Assembly (NCBI GenBank): GCA_050015275.1
Contig: JBEKBS010000031.1
Location: forward strand, 1 to 23,998
Direction: 5' to 3'
Origin: DATKJS01 sp050015275
Lineage (GTDB): Bacteria; Acidobacteriota; Aminicenantia; Aminicenantales; Saccharicenantaceae
Length of the DNA: 23,998 bases
This document shows positions 7,044 through 16,045 of the stretch, piece by piece. A model generated the notes under the pieces. It searched no databases. It was not told the DNA's origin and was given only the letters and a program-made list of their open reading frames with translations. Each line of letters opens with the position of its first letter. Position 1 is the first letter of the stretch. A program made the position numbers and the translations under genes.

Positions 7044-9446
7044 CTATTTTTTATTTTTGACATAGCGGTCGAACCATTCGAACATTTCGGCGAGGACGTC
7101 GAGGACGGATTCCCGGGCCGAGTACCCGTGGCTCTCGTAAGGGAGCATGACAAGCCGGGCGGTGGCCCCGAAGCCCTTCAGGGCGGCGAAGAGCCGCTCG
7201 GACTGGATCGGGAACGTGCCGGAGTTATTGTCGGCCTCGCCGTGGATCATGAGGAGCGGTGTCTTGATCTTGTCGGCGTGCATGAACGGCGACATCTTGA
7301 TGTAGGTGTCCGGGGCCTCCCACAAGGTCCGGCGCTCGCTCTGGAAGCCGAAGGGGGTCAGTGTACGATTGTATGCACCACTTCTGGCGATCCCGGCCGC
7401 GAAAAGGTCGCAGTGGGCGAGCAGGTTGGCCGTCATGAAAGCGCCGTAGCTGTGGCCGCCGACCCCGACCCGCTTGGGGTCGCCGACGCCCATCTCATCG
7501 AGCTTCTGGATGGCCGCCTTGGCGTTGGCCACGATCTGCTGGACGAAGGTGTCGTTCACGGTTTTGGGGTCTCCGACGACCGGCATGGTGGCGTCGTCAA
7601 GGACCGCATAGCCCTGGGTGACGAAGAAAAGCTCAGAGATGCCGCGATAGAACGTGAACCGGTTGACCGACCCCCGGACCTGGCCGGCCGTGCCGCGGTC
7701 GTTGTATTCCAGGGGATAGGCCCAGATGACGACGGGCAGCCGGGTGCCGGGCTTGTGGTCCGCAGGCAGATAGAGCGTGCCGGAGAGTTCGACCCCGTCA
7801 TCGCGCTTGTACTTGACGAGCTCTTTCTTGACCGCCGTGAGCTCCGGGGCGGGATCCTTGAAGTCGGTCAGGGCCTTCCGCTTTCCGGTCTTGAGGTCGA
7901 GCAGGAAATAGTTGGGCGGCTCGGTCCTGGACTCGCGGCTGGTGATGATCTGGCTGCGGGAAGGGCCGTTGAAGGCCACGAACGTCTCGTAGCCGGGGTC
8001 CTGGCACTGGAAGAGCCGCTCCTTCTTCATCGTCTTCAGGTTCATCCGGTCGAGGAAGGGGTGGTCGCCCCGGGGCGAGGCGCCGGCGCCGCTGAGATAG
8101 ATGCAGTCCTTTTCGAGCAGGATGACCCGCTCGCCCGTTTTGAGCACGGCCGTGACGGGGAAGCCGGGATTGCCGTATTGGTCCTGGATGTTGAGGTCGA
8201 AGAGCTTGCGCGGCGCCGCCTGGGGGTGGTCGAGGTCCGCGAGCCAGGTCGTGCGCCACCTCTTCTTCCAGCTGAATTCGGAGGCGAGGGCCAGGCCCGG
8301 CTTATCGAAGAAATTCAGCCCCTGGGCCCGCTCCTTGAGCTTCAGGACCTCCCCGGGTTCGGCGGTGAACGGCGCGGCCAGGGCCATCAGCCGGTCGCGG
8401 AAGGCCGCGTCCTTCTCCGGGTTGCCCCCGTCCAGGGCCTCGGTCCAGACCAGTGTCGCGGGCTTCAGGGCCATCCACTCGGCGTTGCGGGGGCCGGTGG
8501 GGACGCCGTTGATCGGGACGTTTTCGGCCGGGGGCAGGTCGGCGAGGACCTTGACCGTCCGGCCGTCCATGTCCCAGATCTCGTACGCGTGGGCGAATTC
8601 GGAATAAGGAACGGAGTAGGAATATGGGCGTTTGACCCGGTCGACGAGGATGTGGCTCATGGAAGGGGACGGGGAGAACTCGGAAAAGACCCCCGGGGTT
8701 CCGATCTTCTTGACCGCGCCCGTCGCGGCATCGACGATCGCGAGCTGGGATGTCGCGTAGTAGTCGAAGAGGACCTCATCGAACGCGTTCTTGAGCAGGT
8801 CCTCGTACGTGGCGACCTTGGTGGACTGGCCCGAGGTCTCCTGGACGTCGGGGCCCTTGGGGACGCGGGGCGCCTCGGGGGCCGGGCCGCGGCCGTCGGG
8901 GACGAAGGAGACGAGAAGCCCCTTGCCGTCGGGCATCCAGCCGAAGCCCGCCGTGACGGCGTTGCCGGCCGGTCCGGTCAGGGCCCTGGCGGTGCCGGCG
9001 GCGATGTCGAGCGACCAGAGCTCGACGCCGTTATCGGCGTAACGCAGGAAGGCGATGGCCCTGCCGTCGGGCGCCCAGGAGAGCGAGGTAAACTTGACCC
9101 CGTCGGGGAGGGCGATCCGGCGGACCGTGCCGGTCCTGACGTCCTTGAGGCTGAGGCCCGTGTTGAAGCTCAGGACCTGGCGGCTGTTGTTGGCCGGCGT
9201 GATGCGGATCCCGGCGATCCTCAGCAGGGGCTGGGAGATATAGGCGATGGTCGGCATGGCCTCGTATTCGATGAGGGCCATGATGTCGCGGGCCGGGCTC
9301 ATGGAGACGCGCGGCGTGGGCTTCGCGTCGACGATAGCGATGACCTCCTTCGGCGGGAGCTTGTAGGGCTCCTGGGCGAGAAGGATGGGCGCGGCGGCCA
9401 GCCAGAGGGCGAGGGCCAGGGTCAATAAAGCACAGGTCTTTTTCAT
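7044..9446 (-). CDS. Exported S9-family (prolyl oligopeptidase-type) serine peptidase, glutamyl-endopeptidase-like
   Basis: This 800-residue protein has a signal peptide (MKKTCALL..., cleaved near 'LLAQ'), a beta-propeller N-terminal half with TolB-like turns ('SWAPDGRAIAFLR', 'GWMPDGKGLLVSF'), and a C-terminal alpha/beta-hydrolase domain. The catalytic triad is visible: Ser666 in GGHSYGAF, Asp739 in HGEADNNSG and His773 in ESHGYS. The C-terminal third closely follows the pattern of the S9D glutamyl endopeptidases. It would cleave oligopeptides outside the cytoplasm. The start at 9446 is preferred over the longer ATG at 9539 because of the Shine-Dalgarno AGGGGA and the signal peptide; the longer form would bury the signal sequence 31 residues in. 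Confidence 0.9.
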   Translation of the reverse strand: MKKTCALLTLALALWLAAAPILLAQEPYKLPPKEVIAIVDAKPTPRVSMSPARDIMALIEYEAMPTIAYISQPLLRIAGIRITPANNSRQVLSFNTGLSLKDVRTGTVRRIALPDGVKFTSLSWAPDGRAIAFLRYADNGVELWSLDIAAGTARALTGPAGNAVTAGFGWMPDGKGLLVSFVPDGRGPAPEAPRVPKGPDVQETSGQSTKVATYEDLLKNAFDEVLFDYYATSQLAIVDAATGAVKKIGTPGVFSEFSPSPSMSHILVDRVKRPYSYSVPYSEFAHAYEIWDMDGRTVKVLADLPPAENVPINGVPTGPRNAEWMALKPATLVWTEALDGGNPEKDAAFRDRLMALAAPFTAEPGEVLKLKERAQGLNFFDKPGLALASEFSWKKRWRTTWLADLDHPQAAPRKLFDLNIQDQYGNPGFPVTAVLKTGERVILLEKDCIYLSGAGASPRGDHPFLDRMNLKTMKKERLFQCQDPGYETFVAFNGPSRSQIITSRESRTEPPNYFLLDLKTGKRKALTDFKDPAPELTAVKKELVKYKRDDGVELSGTLYLPADHKPGTRLPVVIWAYPLEYNDRGTAGQVRGSVNRFTFYRGISELFFVTQGYAVLDDATMPVVGDPKTVNDTFVQQIVANAKAAIQKLDEMGVGDPKRVGVGGHSYGAFMTANLLAHCDLFAAGIARSGAYNRTLTPFGFQSERRTLWEAPDTYIKMSPFMHADKIKTPLLMIHGEADNNSGTFPIQSERLFAALKGFGATARLVMLPYESHGYSARESVLDVLAEMFEWFDRYVKNKK

Positions 9447-9490
9447 GCGGGTCCCCTTTCCCGGTTCGGGCGTCATGTTCAAGAGGGGAC

Positions 9491-9520
9491 ATTTTATCCC
9501 GCCACGGTCCCGAAATTCAA
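9491..9520 (-). promoter_or_regulatory. Putative sigma70-type promoter of the S9 peptidase gene
   Basis: Minus-strand TTGAAT (9520-9515) and TAAAAT (9496-9491) are separated by 18 nt, about 45 nt before the chosen ATG. This position also argues against the longer start at 9539, which would lie upstream of the promoter. Confidence 0.6.
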
Positions 9521-9627
9521 CAGCAAGGTTAGGGGTCAAACCTGCACTTTATACTTTTCTTAAAATAACCAGAGGGAAGCGGCATCAGGGTAAAGCGTGA
9601 CGTTGGCCCCTCGACCTCTTTCCCGGG

Positions 9628-9657
9628 TTGTCGATTGGCCGGGACTTCTCTTATAAT
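9628..9657 (+). promoter_or_regulatory. Sigma70-type promoter of the glycosyltransferase gene
   Basis: TTGTCG (9628-9633), 18 nt, then a consensus TATAAT (9652-9657). Transcription should start near 9664, leaving a 5' leader of only about 17 nt with no clear Shine-Dalgarno. Confidence 0.65.
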
Positions 9658-9680
9658 GGCCTCGGACTCACGACTCCGCC

Positions 9681-10406
9681 ATGAGCGATCGAATCGAACC
9701 CCAGGTTTATCTCTCGATCGTGATTCCCGCCTATAACGAAAAACAGCGCATCGGGCCGAGCCTGGAAAAGATCCTCGGATACCTGAAGATGAAACCCTTC
9801 GCTTCAGAGGTCATCGTCGTCGACGACGGGAGCCGGGACAGGACGGCGGAAGTCGCGGCGGCCGCGCTCGAGGGACGCGTTTCGTTCCGGATCGTCCGGT
9901 TGGACGCGAATCAAGGGAAGGGATACGCGGTCAAGGCCGGCGTCCTCGCTTCGGCCGGGCAGGTCATCCTATTCACCGACGCCGACCTTTCGACGCCCAT
10001 CGATGACCTCGATAAATTCCTGCCGCGTCTCGACGAGGGATACGACGTGGTCATCGGTTCGAGGGCGCTCCCCGGATGCGATATCCGGGTCCGCCAGGCC
10101 GCGCCCCGCGAGGCCATGGGCAAGCTTTTTAACCGCCTCGTCGGCCTGTCCGTGATGAAAGGCTGCCCGGACACACAGTGCGGCTTCAAGGCCTTCCGCC
10201 GCGCTGCCGCGATGGACCTTTTCTCAAGGCTCCAGACGAAAGGGTTCAGCTTCGACGTCGAGCTCCTTCTGCTGGCCAGGAAGGCGGGCTACCGGATCGC
10301 CGAGGTCCCGGTCGTATGGCGCAACTCGCGGCCCAGCCGGGTCCGGCTCGTCCGGGGCTCGTGGCAGATGCTGAGGGAGATCATGAGGATCCGGCGGCTC
10401 CGTTGA
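9681..10406 (+). CDS. GT2 glycosyltransferase, dolichyl-phosphate beta-glucosyltransferase (ALG5)-like
   Basis: This 241-residue GT-A fold enzyme should move a sugar from a nucleotide donor to a polyprenyl (undecaprenyl) phosphate at the inner face of the membrane. 'LSIVIPAYNE' opens the fold; 'VIVVDDGSRDRT' has the nucleotide-binding Asp48-Asp49; 'LFTDADLSTP' carries the DxD metal site at 100-102. The family signatures 'VIGSRA', 'CPDTQCGFKAFRR', 'FSFDVELLLLARKAGY' and 'VPVVWRNS' follow. There are no C-terminal membrane helices, unlike many bacterial homologues. It stands alone, convergent with the kinase gene, so the lipid or glycan pathway cannot be read from its neighbours. Confidence 0.88.
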   Translation: MSDRIEPQVYLSIVIPAYNEKQRIGPSLEKILGYLKMKPFASEVIVVDDGSRDRTAEVAAAALEGRVSFRIVRLDANQGKGYAVKAGVLASAGQVILFTDADLSTPIDDLDKFLPRLDEGYDVVIGSRALPGCDIRVRQAAPREAMGKLFNRLVGLSVMKGCPDTQCGFKAFRRAAAMDLFSRLQTKGFSFDVELLLLARKAGYRIAEVPVVWRNSRPSRVRLVRGSWQMLREIMRIRRLR

Positions 10407-10416
10407 CGCTGCGCAA

Positions 10417-10447
10417 AAGGGGGAGACAAATCCTCTGTCCCTTATTT
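10417..10447. terminator. Putative bidirectional terminator between convergent genes
   Basis: An imperfect stem pairs AAGGGG + AGA with TCT + TCCCTT (single mismatch) around a short loop. It is followed by TTATTT on plus and TTTT on minus. It lies 11 bp past the glycosyltransferase stop and 37 bp past the kinase stop on the other strand. Confidence 0.4.
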
Positions 10448-10483
10448 CACGCGCTGGGCGGACAGCGTATCGTGCCCCCTGGT

Positions 10484-13216
10484 TCAGCGTTTTTTCGGCT
10501 TGGCCAGGTAAATGTTCCCGATCATGTCGGTCGCCTCGAAGACGATCCTGTCCGCTGCCACGCCGATTGCGCCGTTGCCCTTGGGGAAGTTCAGGTTGAG
10601 CGGCCGCTCTGGGGACATATCGATCTTGCGCTCGTCGCCGGCCGGCTCCTTCGTCCGGGGATCGAGCTCTCTGACGAAGAGTGAACAACCGCCGTTCTTC
10701 TCGGAGAGATAATAGAGAAAGCGGCCGTTGGGGGACCAGGCAGGCGAGCCGAGATAATAGCCGGCCTCGGCGACCGTGATCGTTCTTGGCGGCCTGCCCT
10801 GGCGTGCCTCGAACAGTGTGATCCGGATCGCCACCCGTCCGTCCGGCTCACCGGCGAGCCAGGCGAGCCATTTCCCATCCGGCGAGAGGCTCGCGTCCTC
10901 GATGACGTCCTCCCCGGAGCTCAGGACGCTCGTCCTTTCCTTCGTTCGGAGGTCCATCTTTTCGAGCTCGCCGGGCTTGCTCCGAACCAGGGCGTAATCA
11001 TTATCGGGGAGAAAGCCGAGGACGGTGCAGCCTTCGCAGAGCTCCCGGCCGGCCGAGGCGCCCGGCGCGATGATGTAGGCCCCCGCTTTTCCATCGACGA
11101 CGTCGCGGTAGGCGAGGAGCGATCCGTCGGGGCTCAACCGAGGGACCTGGCCGATATTGATTTCCTGAACGGGAACCGTCTTCTCAGCGCCGGTCTTGGT
11201 GTCCTTGACCCGGACCTCGATCCTGGCCGCCTGGGCCCCGCCGAAAGCGCTGAACGCGGCCTTCGTTCCGTCGCGAGATATAGACGGATTGAAATTCTGC
11301 ATCAGGTCCTGGGTGAGCTTCTGGGGCTTGGCCGATACCACCGCCTCGTCGGGCCGGGCCGCAACGCTCCACGCGTTCATCGCGACCGTCATCTCCGTGA
11401 AGAAGATCCGGCCATCGCGCATGACGGCCGGAAACATCTTCATGCCCGGCCCGGTGGTGATGGTCTCGATAGGCCCCCGGACCGTCCAATCCTTCGGGTC
11501 AATGGACGCCCGGAAGAGGTTGATGCCTTCGATCGTCGTTCCCGAAATGAAATAGATGCTGTTCCCGGACCAGCCGACGGGGTACTGAACGATGGTGGTC
11601 AATCCGAGGTTTTGGATGGCGTGTGTCTTGATTGCTTCGCCCCCGTCGACCGGGGCGACCCACCAGTCCACGGACTTCGGGTCGTCGACGCGCCGGCCGC
11701 GGAAGATCAGGCGTTTCCCGTCAGGGGACCAGACCAGCATGCCGCCCTCTTCGACAAAATTTGGATAAAGCTCGGGATGAAAGGGCTGGGGATCCCCACC
11801 CCTGGGCGAGACCAGGTACATCTTGCATAGCCGGGCTTCCAGGGAAGCAGGGACCACGACGAAGGCGATGAAGCGGCCGTCGGGCGAGAACTTGGGATTG
11901 AAGCCGTTGTCCGCGATCCGCCGTGGCTCCCCGCCCGCGGCCAGGGCGTCGATGAGGTAGATCCCGCCGCCGTCACGCTCGGAGCGGAAGGCGATTTGGG
12001 ATCCATCGGGCGAGAACGAGGGGAACCAATCTTCGGCCGGGTGACTTGTCAGCCGGAGAGGCTTCCCCCCGGAAACCTGCTGGACCCAGATGTCGAGATT
12101 CCCGCTTTCCCCCCGGTCGGAGGCATAAGCCATGAGGTTGCCGTCGGGGGAGAGCGTCGGAGAGATCGTCATGCCGGAATCATAGGTCAGGGGAGTGATC
12201 TCATAGTCGATGGGCCCCGGCGGCCTGAGGATGAAAAGTTTCAGGACGACGGCCGCGGCGGCGAGGATGAGGATGGATGCGGCCGCCACGAAAAACGCCG
12301 TTTTTTTCTTTCCGCGGCTGGCGGGGGCTGCCCCAACCATGAGCTTGCCCGATTCGGAATCCTCCTTAAGCTCTTGGAGCGCGACCTTGAGGTCGGACAT
12401 CGTCTGCCAGCGCCTCTGGGGGTCCTTGCGGAGGCAACGGACGAGGACGCGCTCGAGCTCGGCAGGGACGGCCTCGTTCACGGCGGAGGGCGGCTTCGGC
12501 TCTTCGTTGAGGACGGCGGCGAGCGTTTTGATGCCGTTCTCGCGGCCGAAGGCCCTGCGGCCGGTGAGCATCTCGTAGAGGACCGCTCCGAAGGAAAAAA
12601 CATCCGACCGGGCGTCGACCTTTTTCCCCTCGGCCTGCTCCGGGGACATGTAGGCCGCGGTGCCGACGATGAAGCCTTCCTCCGTCCGCGGTTTCCCGTC
12701 CCGGCCCAGAGTCAACGTGCCCCCGGCCCCGGAATCGGGGATGTCCTCCATGAGTTTGGCCAGGCCGAAGTCGAGGATCTTGACCAGGCCATCGTCCGTC
12801 ACCATGATATTCGTCGGCTTGAGGTCGCGGTGGACGATCCCCGCGGCATGGGCCTTGGCCAGGCCGTCGGCTACCTGGACGCCGTAGCCGAGCGCTTCGC
12901 CGAGTTTCAGGCCTTTCCGCCCGATCAGGAGGTCGAGGGACTGCCCCTCGACGAGTTCCATGACGATGAAATCGCGGCCCTGGTCGGAGGCGATGTCATG
13001 GATGACGACGATGTTCGGATGGCGGAGGGCGGACGCGGCCTTGGCCTCCAGGACGAAGCGCTGCTTGCGTTCGGGATCGGCGACCTTGTCCGGAGGCAGG
13101 ACCTTGATGGCGACGGGCCGGTCGAGGTGGGTGTCGATGGCCCTGTAGACGGTGCCCATGCCGCCCTCGCCGATCTTTGCGGTGATCCGATAATGGAGAA
13201 AGCTCTGGCCGACCAT
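10484..13216 (-). CDS. Membrane Ser/Thr protein kinase with a C-terminal PD40/TolB-like beta-propeller
   Basis: The 910-residue protein has an N-terminal Hanks-type kinase with P-loop GEGGMG (16-21), ATP-binding Lys38, catalytic loop HRDLKPTN (Asp131, Lys133, Asn136), DFG at 149-151 and the SPE motif at 191-193. A lysine-rich stop-transfer precedes one membrane helix at about 307-329. The outer part has repeated 'SPDG' turns of PD40/WD40-like blades ('TLSPDGNLMAYASDRGESG', 'SFSPDGSQIAFRSERDGG', 'SPNGRFLYYLS'). The kinase should be cytoplasmic and the propeller extracytoplasmic, acting as a sensor or ligand-binding scaffold; that role is inferred. This layout is common and expanded in Acidobacteriota-related bacteria. 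The substrate is unknown. The Shine-Dalgarno is weak. Confidence 0.93.
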   Translation of the reverse strand: MVGQSFLHYRITAKIGEGGMGTVYRAIDTHLDRPVAIKVLPPDKVADPERKQRFVLEAKAASALRHPNIVVIHDIASDQGRDFIVMELVEGQSLDLLIGRKGLKLGEALGYGVQVADGLAKAHAAGIVHRDLKPTNIMVTDDGLVKILDFGLAKLMEDIPDSGAGGTLTLGRDGKPRTEEGFIVGTAAYMSPEQAEGKKVDARSDVFSFGAVLYEMLTGRRAFGRENGIKTLAAVLNEEPKPPSAVNEAVPAELERVLVRCLRKDPQRRWQTMSDLKVALQELKEDSESGKLMVGAAPASRGKKKTAFFVAAASILILAAAAVVLKLFILRPPGPIDYEITPLTYDSGMTISPTLSPDGNLMAYASDRGESGNLDIWVQQVSGGKPLRLTSHPAEDWFPSFSPDGSQIAFRSERDGGGIYLIDALAAGGEPRRIADNGFNPKFSPDGRFIAFVVVPASLEARLCKMYLVSPRGGDPQPFHPELYPNFVEEGGMLVWSPDGKRLIFRGRRVDDPKSVDWWVAPVDGGEAIKTHAIQNLGLTTIVQYPVGWSGNSIYFISGTTIEGINLFRASIDPKDWTVRGPIETITTGPGMKMFPAVMRDGRIFFTEMTVAMNAWSVAARPDEAVVSAKPQKLTQDLMQNFNPSISRDGTKAAFSAFGGAQAARIEVRVKDTKTGAEKTVPVQEINIGQVPRLSPDGSLLAYRDVVDGKAGAYIIAPGASAGRELCEGCTVLGFLPDNDYALVRSKPGELEKMDLRTKERTSVLSSGEDVIEDASLSPDGKWLAWLAGEPDGRVAIRITLFEARQGRPPRTITVAEAGYYLGSPAWSPNGRFLYYLSEKNGGCSLFVRELDPRTKEPAGDERKIDMSPERPLNLNFPKGNGAIGVAADRIVFEATDMIGNIYLAKPKKR

Positions 13217-13244
13217 GCCTGGGTCCCTTGAATTCCCTTGCCTT

Positions 13245-13274
13245 CTTATAATTCCAGAGGCGCCCCAAAGTCAA
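13245..13274 (-). promoter_or_regulatory. Sigma70-type promoter of the kinase gene
   Basis: Minus-strand TTGACT (13274-13269) and TATAAG (13250-13245) are separated by 18 nt, about 28 nt before the kinase ATG. Confidence 0.65.
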
Positions 13275-13360
13275 CACGGGCCGAGGGACCTTCTGACCGT
13301 ACCGACGATCAACGTCGACGGCGTGGTCAAGTGGCGTATGTTCCCAGGCCGGATTTGCCG

Positions 13361-13789
13361 TCAGCCGACCTTCGCCGCCCTGACCCTCCCGGTGATCGCG
13401 ACGGTGATTTTATAAGCTCCCCTGGAGTTGGACACGTTGATCGTCGCCAGGTCCGAGACCGTGCCCTCGGGAAAAAAGGTGGGGTTGTTGTTGGCCCTGA
13501 CCTCGACTCCTTCGAGCCGGGCGGACCTCTCGAGGCGCCACGTCCCGGACCCCTCATCATAGCTCTCGAGTTCGCACCCCGGCCCTTCGAACCGGACCCT
13601 GTATTTCCGGCCTTCCCAAGCGGACTTGAACCGGGCCTGGTTGAGCGAGCTCTGGATCTCCCAGAGGCCGGTCTGAAGCTGGAACTTGGGGATGAGCTGC
13701 TTAAACGAAACCGCCCCGCCGTAAACAAGGAAGCCGGCCAGGGCGATGGCCAGGACCGTTTCGGCGAGCGTGAATCCCTGTTCCTTCAT
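13361..13789 (-). CDS. GspH/FimT-like prepilin
   Basis: This 142-residue protein has a short positive leader and a prepilin peptidase site, MKEQG^FTLAE, with Glu at position 5 of the mature form and a 20-residue hydrophobic helix. The soluble domain contains 'SSLNQARFKSAWEGRKYRVRF' split over a beta-rich region, which fits GspH/FimT minor pilins. The start at 13789 is chosen because of GGAAGGAG 7 nt upstream and an ATGA overlap with the preceding stop. It is the last gene of the minor-pilin operon. Minor pilins prime assembly of type IV pili or type II secretion pseudopili in the inner membrane. Confidence 0.85.
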   Translation of the reverse strand: MKEQGFTLAETVLAIALAGFLVYGGAVSFKQLIPKFQLQTGLWEIQSSLNQARFKSAWEGRKYRVRFEGPGCELESYDEGSGTWRLERSARLEGVEVRANNNPTFFPEGTVSDLATINVSNSRGAYKITVAITGRVRAAKVG

Positions 13790-15384
13790 TCGTGCTCCTT
13801 CCAAGCGAGGACCTTGAGGGAATAGACGGAAAGCCGGGGTTCGGCCGTGAGAGGGACATCGTCGCTCGGCCCGCCGCCGGCGAGCCGTTCGTCGGGCGCG
13901 ATCCGGAGCGAATTCCCGTTTCCCTTGTAGCCGGCCGCGTGAAGGGCGCCGAGGACCTCGACCGTTTTTCCGCTCCCGGCGATCTCGAAGTCGCCGTTCC
14001 CGGCGGTCAGCGAGGCCTGGACCTTGAGCTCGTCAGGAGCGCCCCCGTCCACATCGATCTTTCCATCCAGCTCCGCCTGCGAGATAAAATCCCGTCCGGT
14101 GGAAAAGATGACCAGCTGGGACTGGGATTCCTTGACGTAGGGGATGCCCTCCTGCCAGCGGGCGCCCTGGAGGATCAGGTGCGAGGCGAGCGTGATCCTG
14201 TCCGACGAGACGATGGTCAAGCTGACGCCGGCGAGGATGGCAGGGATCTCCCGATCCTTGACCATCGTAACCGTTCCGTCGCTTTCGACGATCCCGCCGC
14301 CCAGGGCCTCGATCCTGCCGTTGACGATGATGATCCCCAGCGGCACGAGGTCGTAAGAATAGACGGCGTCCGGCGTCCGGAAGTCCGTGCGGCTCCGGGC
14401 CGGGCTGTACCTCAGCGACCATTCTCTGTCTTCCATCCTAATGGCGATCGCCTGGGCATCGCCGTCAATGGCCAGGACCATCTCCTCCGCGTCGCCCTGG
14501 ACGAAGATCCCGCCCAGCCCCAGGTCATTCTTGATCAGATAGACGCCGTCCGGGACCGGGTCCTCCGACGGCTCGAGGCCGAGAGCCGCCCTTAATAGCG
14601 CGGGGGAGAGGTCCTGGGGCGTGAATATCCTGACGTCCAGGGCCTTGGCCGCGAGACAAGAGGCGTCCTTCGGGATGATCGCGCTCCCGGTGGCCACGAA
14701 CGCGGGGGCCAGGACGTTCCCGTTCCTGGAGAGGAATGAGATGCCGTTGGCCTTCATGAACCCGCCTTTCTCCGTGCCGGTCATCTCCTTATTGATCAGC
14801 AGGGGGATGGACGGCAGCGGGAGATAGCCGGCCAGGACTCCGAGCGTCCCTTCGAGGCTCGAAATGCGTTTCGGCGGGAGCCGGCTCCAGCCGCCGCTCG
14901 ACTCTATGCGAAGGCCGGCGAGGATGCGGCAATAGCTTCCCCGGTCTTCGACCCTCTCGAAGCCGCAGGTCGAGAGGGATTCCCAGCTCGACCCGTCCGC
15001 CGACTCCCTCAGGAGCCTGGGAAAGCCGGCGCCCAGGGCCTCCTCGAGGAGAAGGGGGAAGACGGCTGGCGGGTCCTTGCGGAGATCCTCCAGCCGGCCG
15101 GTCGCGATCGGAACAGCAGGGCCCGACGATTCGAGCCAGGCCGTAAGGTCGCTCAGGCCGCGCTTGATGCCGTTCTCGGAGGCGTAATCCAGGAACACCG
15201 AAAATTTGCGGTAGGCGTTCATCCTTAAATAAGCCTGGGAAAGGAGGATCATGCTCAGGCCGAGCCCCGAGAAGACGAAGAGGAGGAAGACGACCACCAG
15301 GCTGGCGACTCCTCGCTCCCGGCCGCGGGCCCTCTCAGGTCCGGCCGGCCAGGGCCGGGTTCTTGGGGAAAAGGCATAACTCAT
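13786..15384 (-). CDS. PilX-like minor pilus assembly protein
   Basis: This 532-residue protein has an arginine-rich N-terminus, then 'RERGVASLVVVFLLF', the pattern of PilX/GspK-type N-termini (short basic segment, Gly, long hydrophobic helix at about 26-48). The large remainder is beta-rich and of unknown structure; it is far longer than classical PilX (about 170-200 residues) and nearer to large GspK-like or PilX-fused forms. I choose ATG 15384 because AAGGAG ends 9 nt upstream; the alternative ATG at 15393 touches that Shine-Dalgarno. It overlaps the PilW-like gene by 50 bp and the following GspH-like gene by 4 bp. The role, at the tip of the pilus or pseudopilus, is inferred from context. 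Confidence 0.7.
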   Translation of the reverse strand: MSYAFSPRTRPWPAGPERARGRERGVASLVVVFLLFVFSGLGLSMILLSQAYLRMNAYRKFSVFLDYASENGIKRGLSDLTAWLESSGPAVPIATGRLEDLRKDPPAVFPLLLEEALGAGFPRLLRESADGSSWESLSTCGFERVEDRGSYCRILAGLRIESSGGWSRLPPKRISSLEGTLGVLAGYLPLPSIPLLINKEMTGTEKGGFMKANGISFLSRNGNVLAPAFVATGSAIIPKDASCLAAKALDVRIFTPQDLSPALLRAALGLEPSEDPVPDGVYLIKNDLGLGGIFVQGDAEEMVLAIDGDAQAIAIRMEDREWSLRYSPARSRTDFRTPDAVYSYDLVPLGIIIVNGRIEALGGGIVESDGTVTMVKDREIPAILAGVSLTIVSSDRITLASHLILQGARWQEGIPYVKESQSQLVIFSTGRDFISQAELDGKIDVDGGAPDELKVQASLTAGNGDFEIAGSGKTVEVLGALHAAGYKGNGNSLRIAPDERLAGGGPSDDVPLTAEPRLSVYSLKVLAWKEHE

Positions 15385-16045
15385 ATGTGGCATCTCCTTG
15401 GCCCTTGAGGCCGAACCGGACCCGGACGAGGTTCGCGGCGCGGTCCACCAGAAAATCCGCGGAGCGGACGTCCTCGAGGAGCGGTTGGGCCGTGCTCAGG
15501 TTGACCTTTCGCCTGAGGACGCCCTGGCGCGCCTCCAGAGTCAGGCTGACTTTTTCGATGAGGAAGAGCGAGGCTTGATCCTTCGCGTAGTCGGCGCCGA
15601 GCGGGGATGAAAGGATTACGGCCCCGGCGGCGACCGAGGAAATGACCAGGACCTCTCCCTTTGCCCCGTTTGAAAGGCAGATCTCCCGGCCGGCCTTCAG
15701 GGCGCCGAGGCGCGCGAGCGGAAGGCGGACGTCCCCTTCCCGGACGTCCGCGGCCAGCTCGAAGGCGTCTTCCGTCCGGAGGATCAGGAGACCTCCGGCG
15801 TCCTCGGAGACCGCTTCGATAAGCCCCAGGGCGGCCGGCCCGGCGAGGCCCTGGCCGGCGCGCACGATGTCGACCTTCATCTTGTCGATGGCGGCCATCG
15901 CGCCCTGGGCCGCCTCCTCCTTTTCTTTAAGCCCATAAAAGTGCTTCTGGGCGGCCCCGAAGAACTCCAGGCAGGCGCAGACGACGAAAAGCGACAGGGC
16001 GAGGCCGATCAGGCATTCGAGGAGCGTGAACCCCCGGCTCTTCAT
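15335..16045 (-). CDS. PilW-like minor pilin
   Basis: This 236-residue protein has a prepilin peptidase site, MKSRG^FTLLECLIGLALS, with Glu at +5 and a long hydrophobic helix. A helical stretch rich in Glu and Lys ('LKEKEEAAQGAMAAIDKM') is followed by 'DIVRAGQGL', which is typical of PilW-type minor pilins. The C-terminal part is beta-rich. Its ATG overlaps the preceding stop (ATGA, 16042-16045), so translation should be coupled. Confidence 0.82.
   Translation of the reverse strand: MKSRGFTLLECLIGLALSLFVVCACLEFFGAAQKHFYGLKEKEEAAQGAMAAIDKMKVDIVRAGQGLAGPAALGLIEAVSEDAGGLLILRTEDAFELAADVREGDVRLPLARLGALKAGREICLSNGAKGEVLVISSVAAGAVILSSPLGADYAKDQASLFLIEKVSLTLEARQGVLRRKVNLSTAQPLLEDVRSADFLVDRAANLVRVRFGLKGQGDATYELCLFPKNPALAGRT

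Noticed and set aside
7128..9428. 766-residue plus-strand ORF
   Set aside because: It is the antisense shadow of the S9 peptidase; the minus-strand protein has a catalytic triad and signal peptide, while this one has only low-complexity Gly/Asp/Arg-rich sequence.
11996..13231. 411-residue plus-strand ORF
   Set aside because: Antisense to the kinase domain, which has all Hanks-type motifs.
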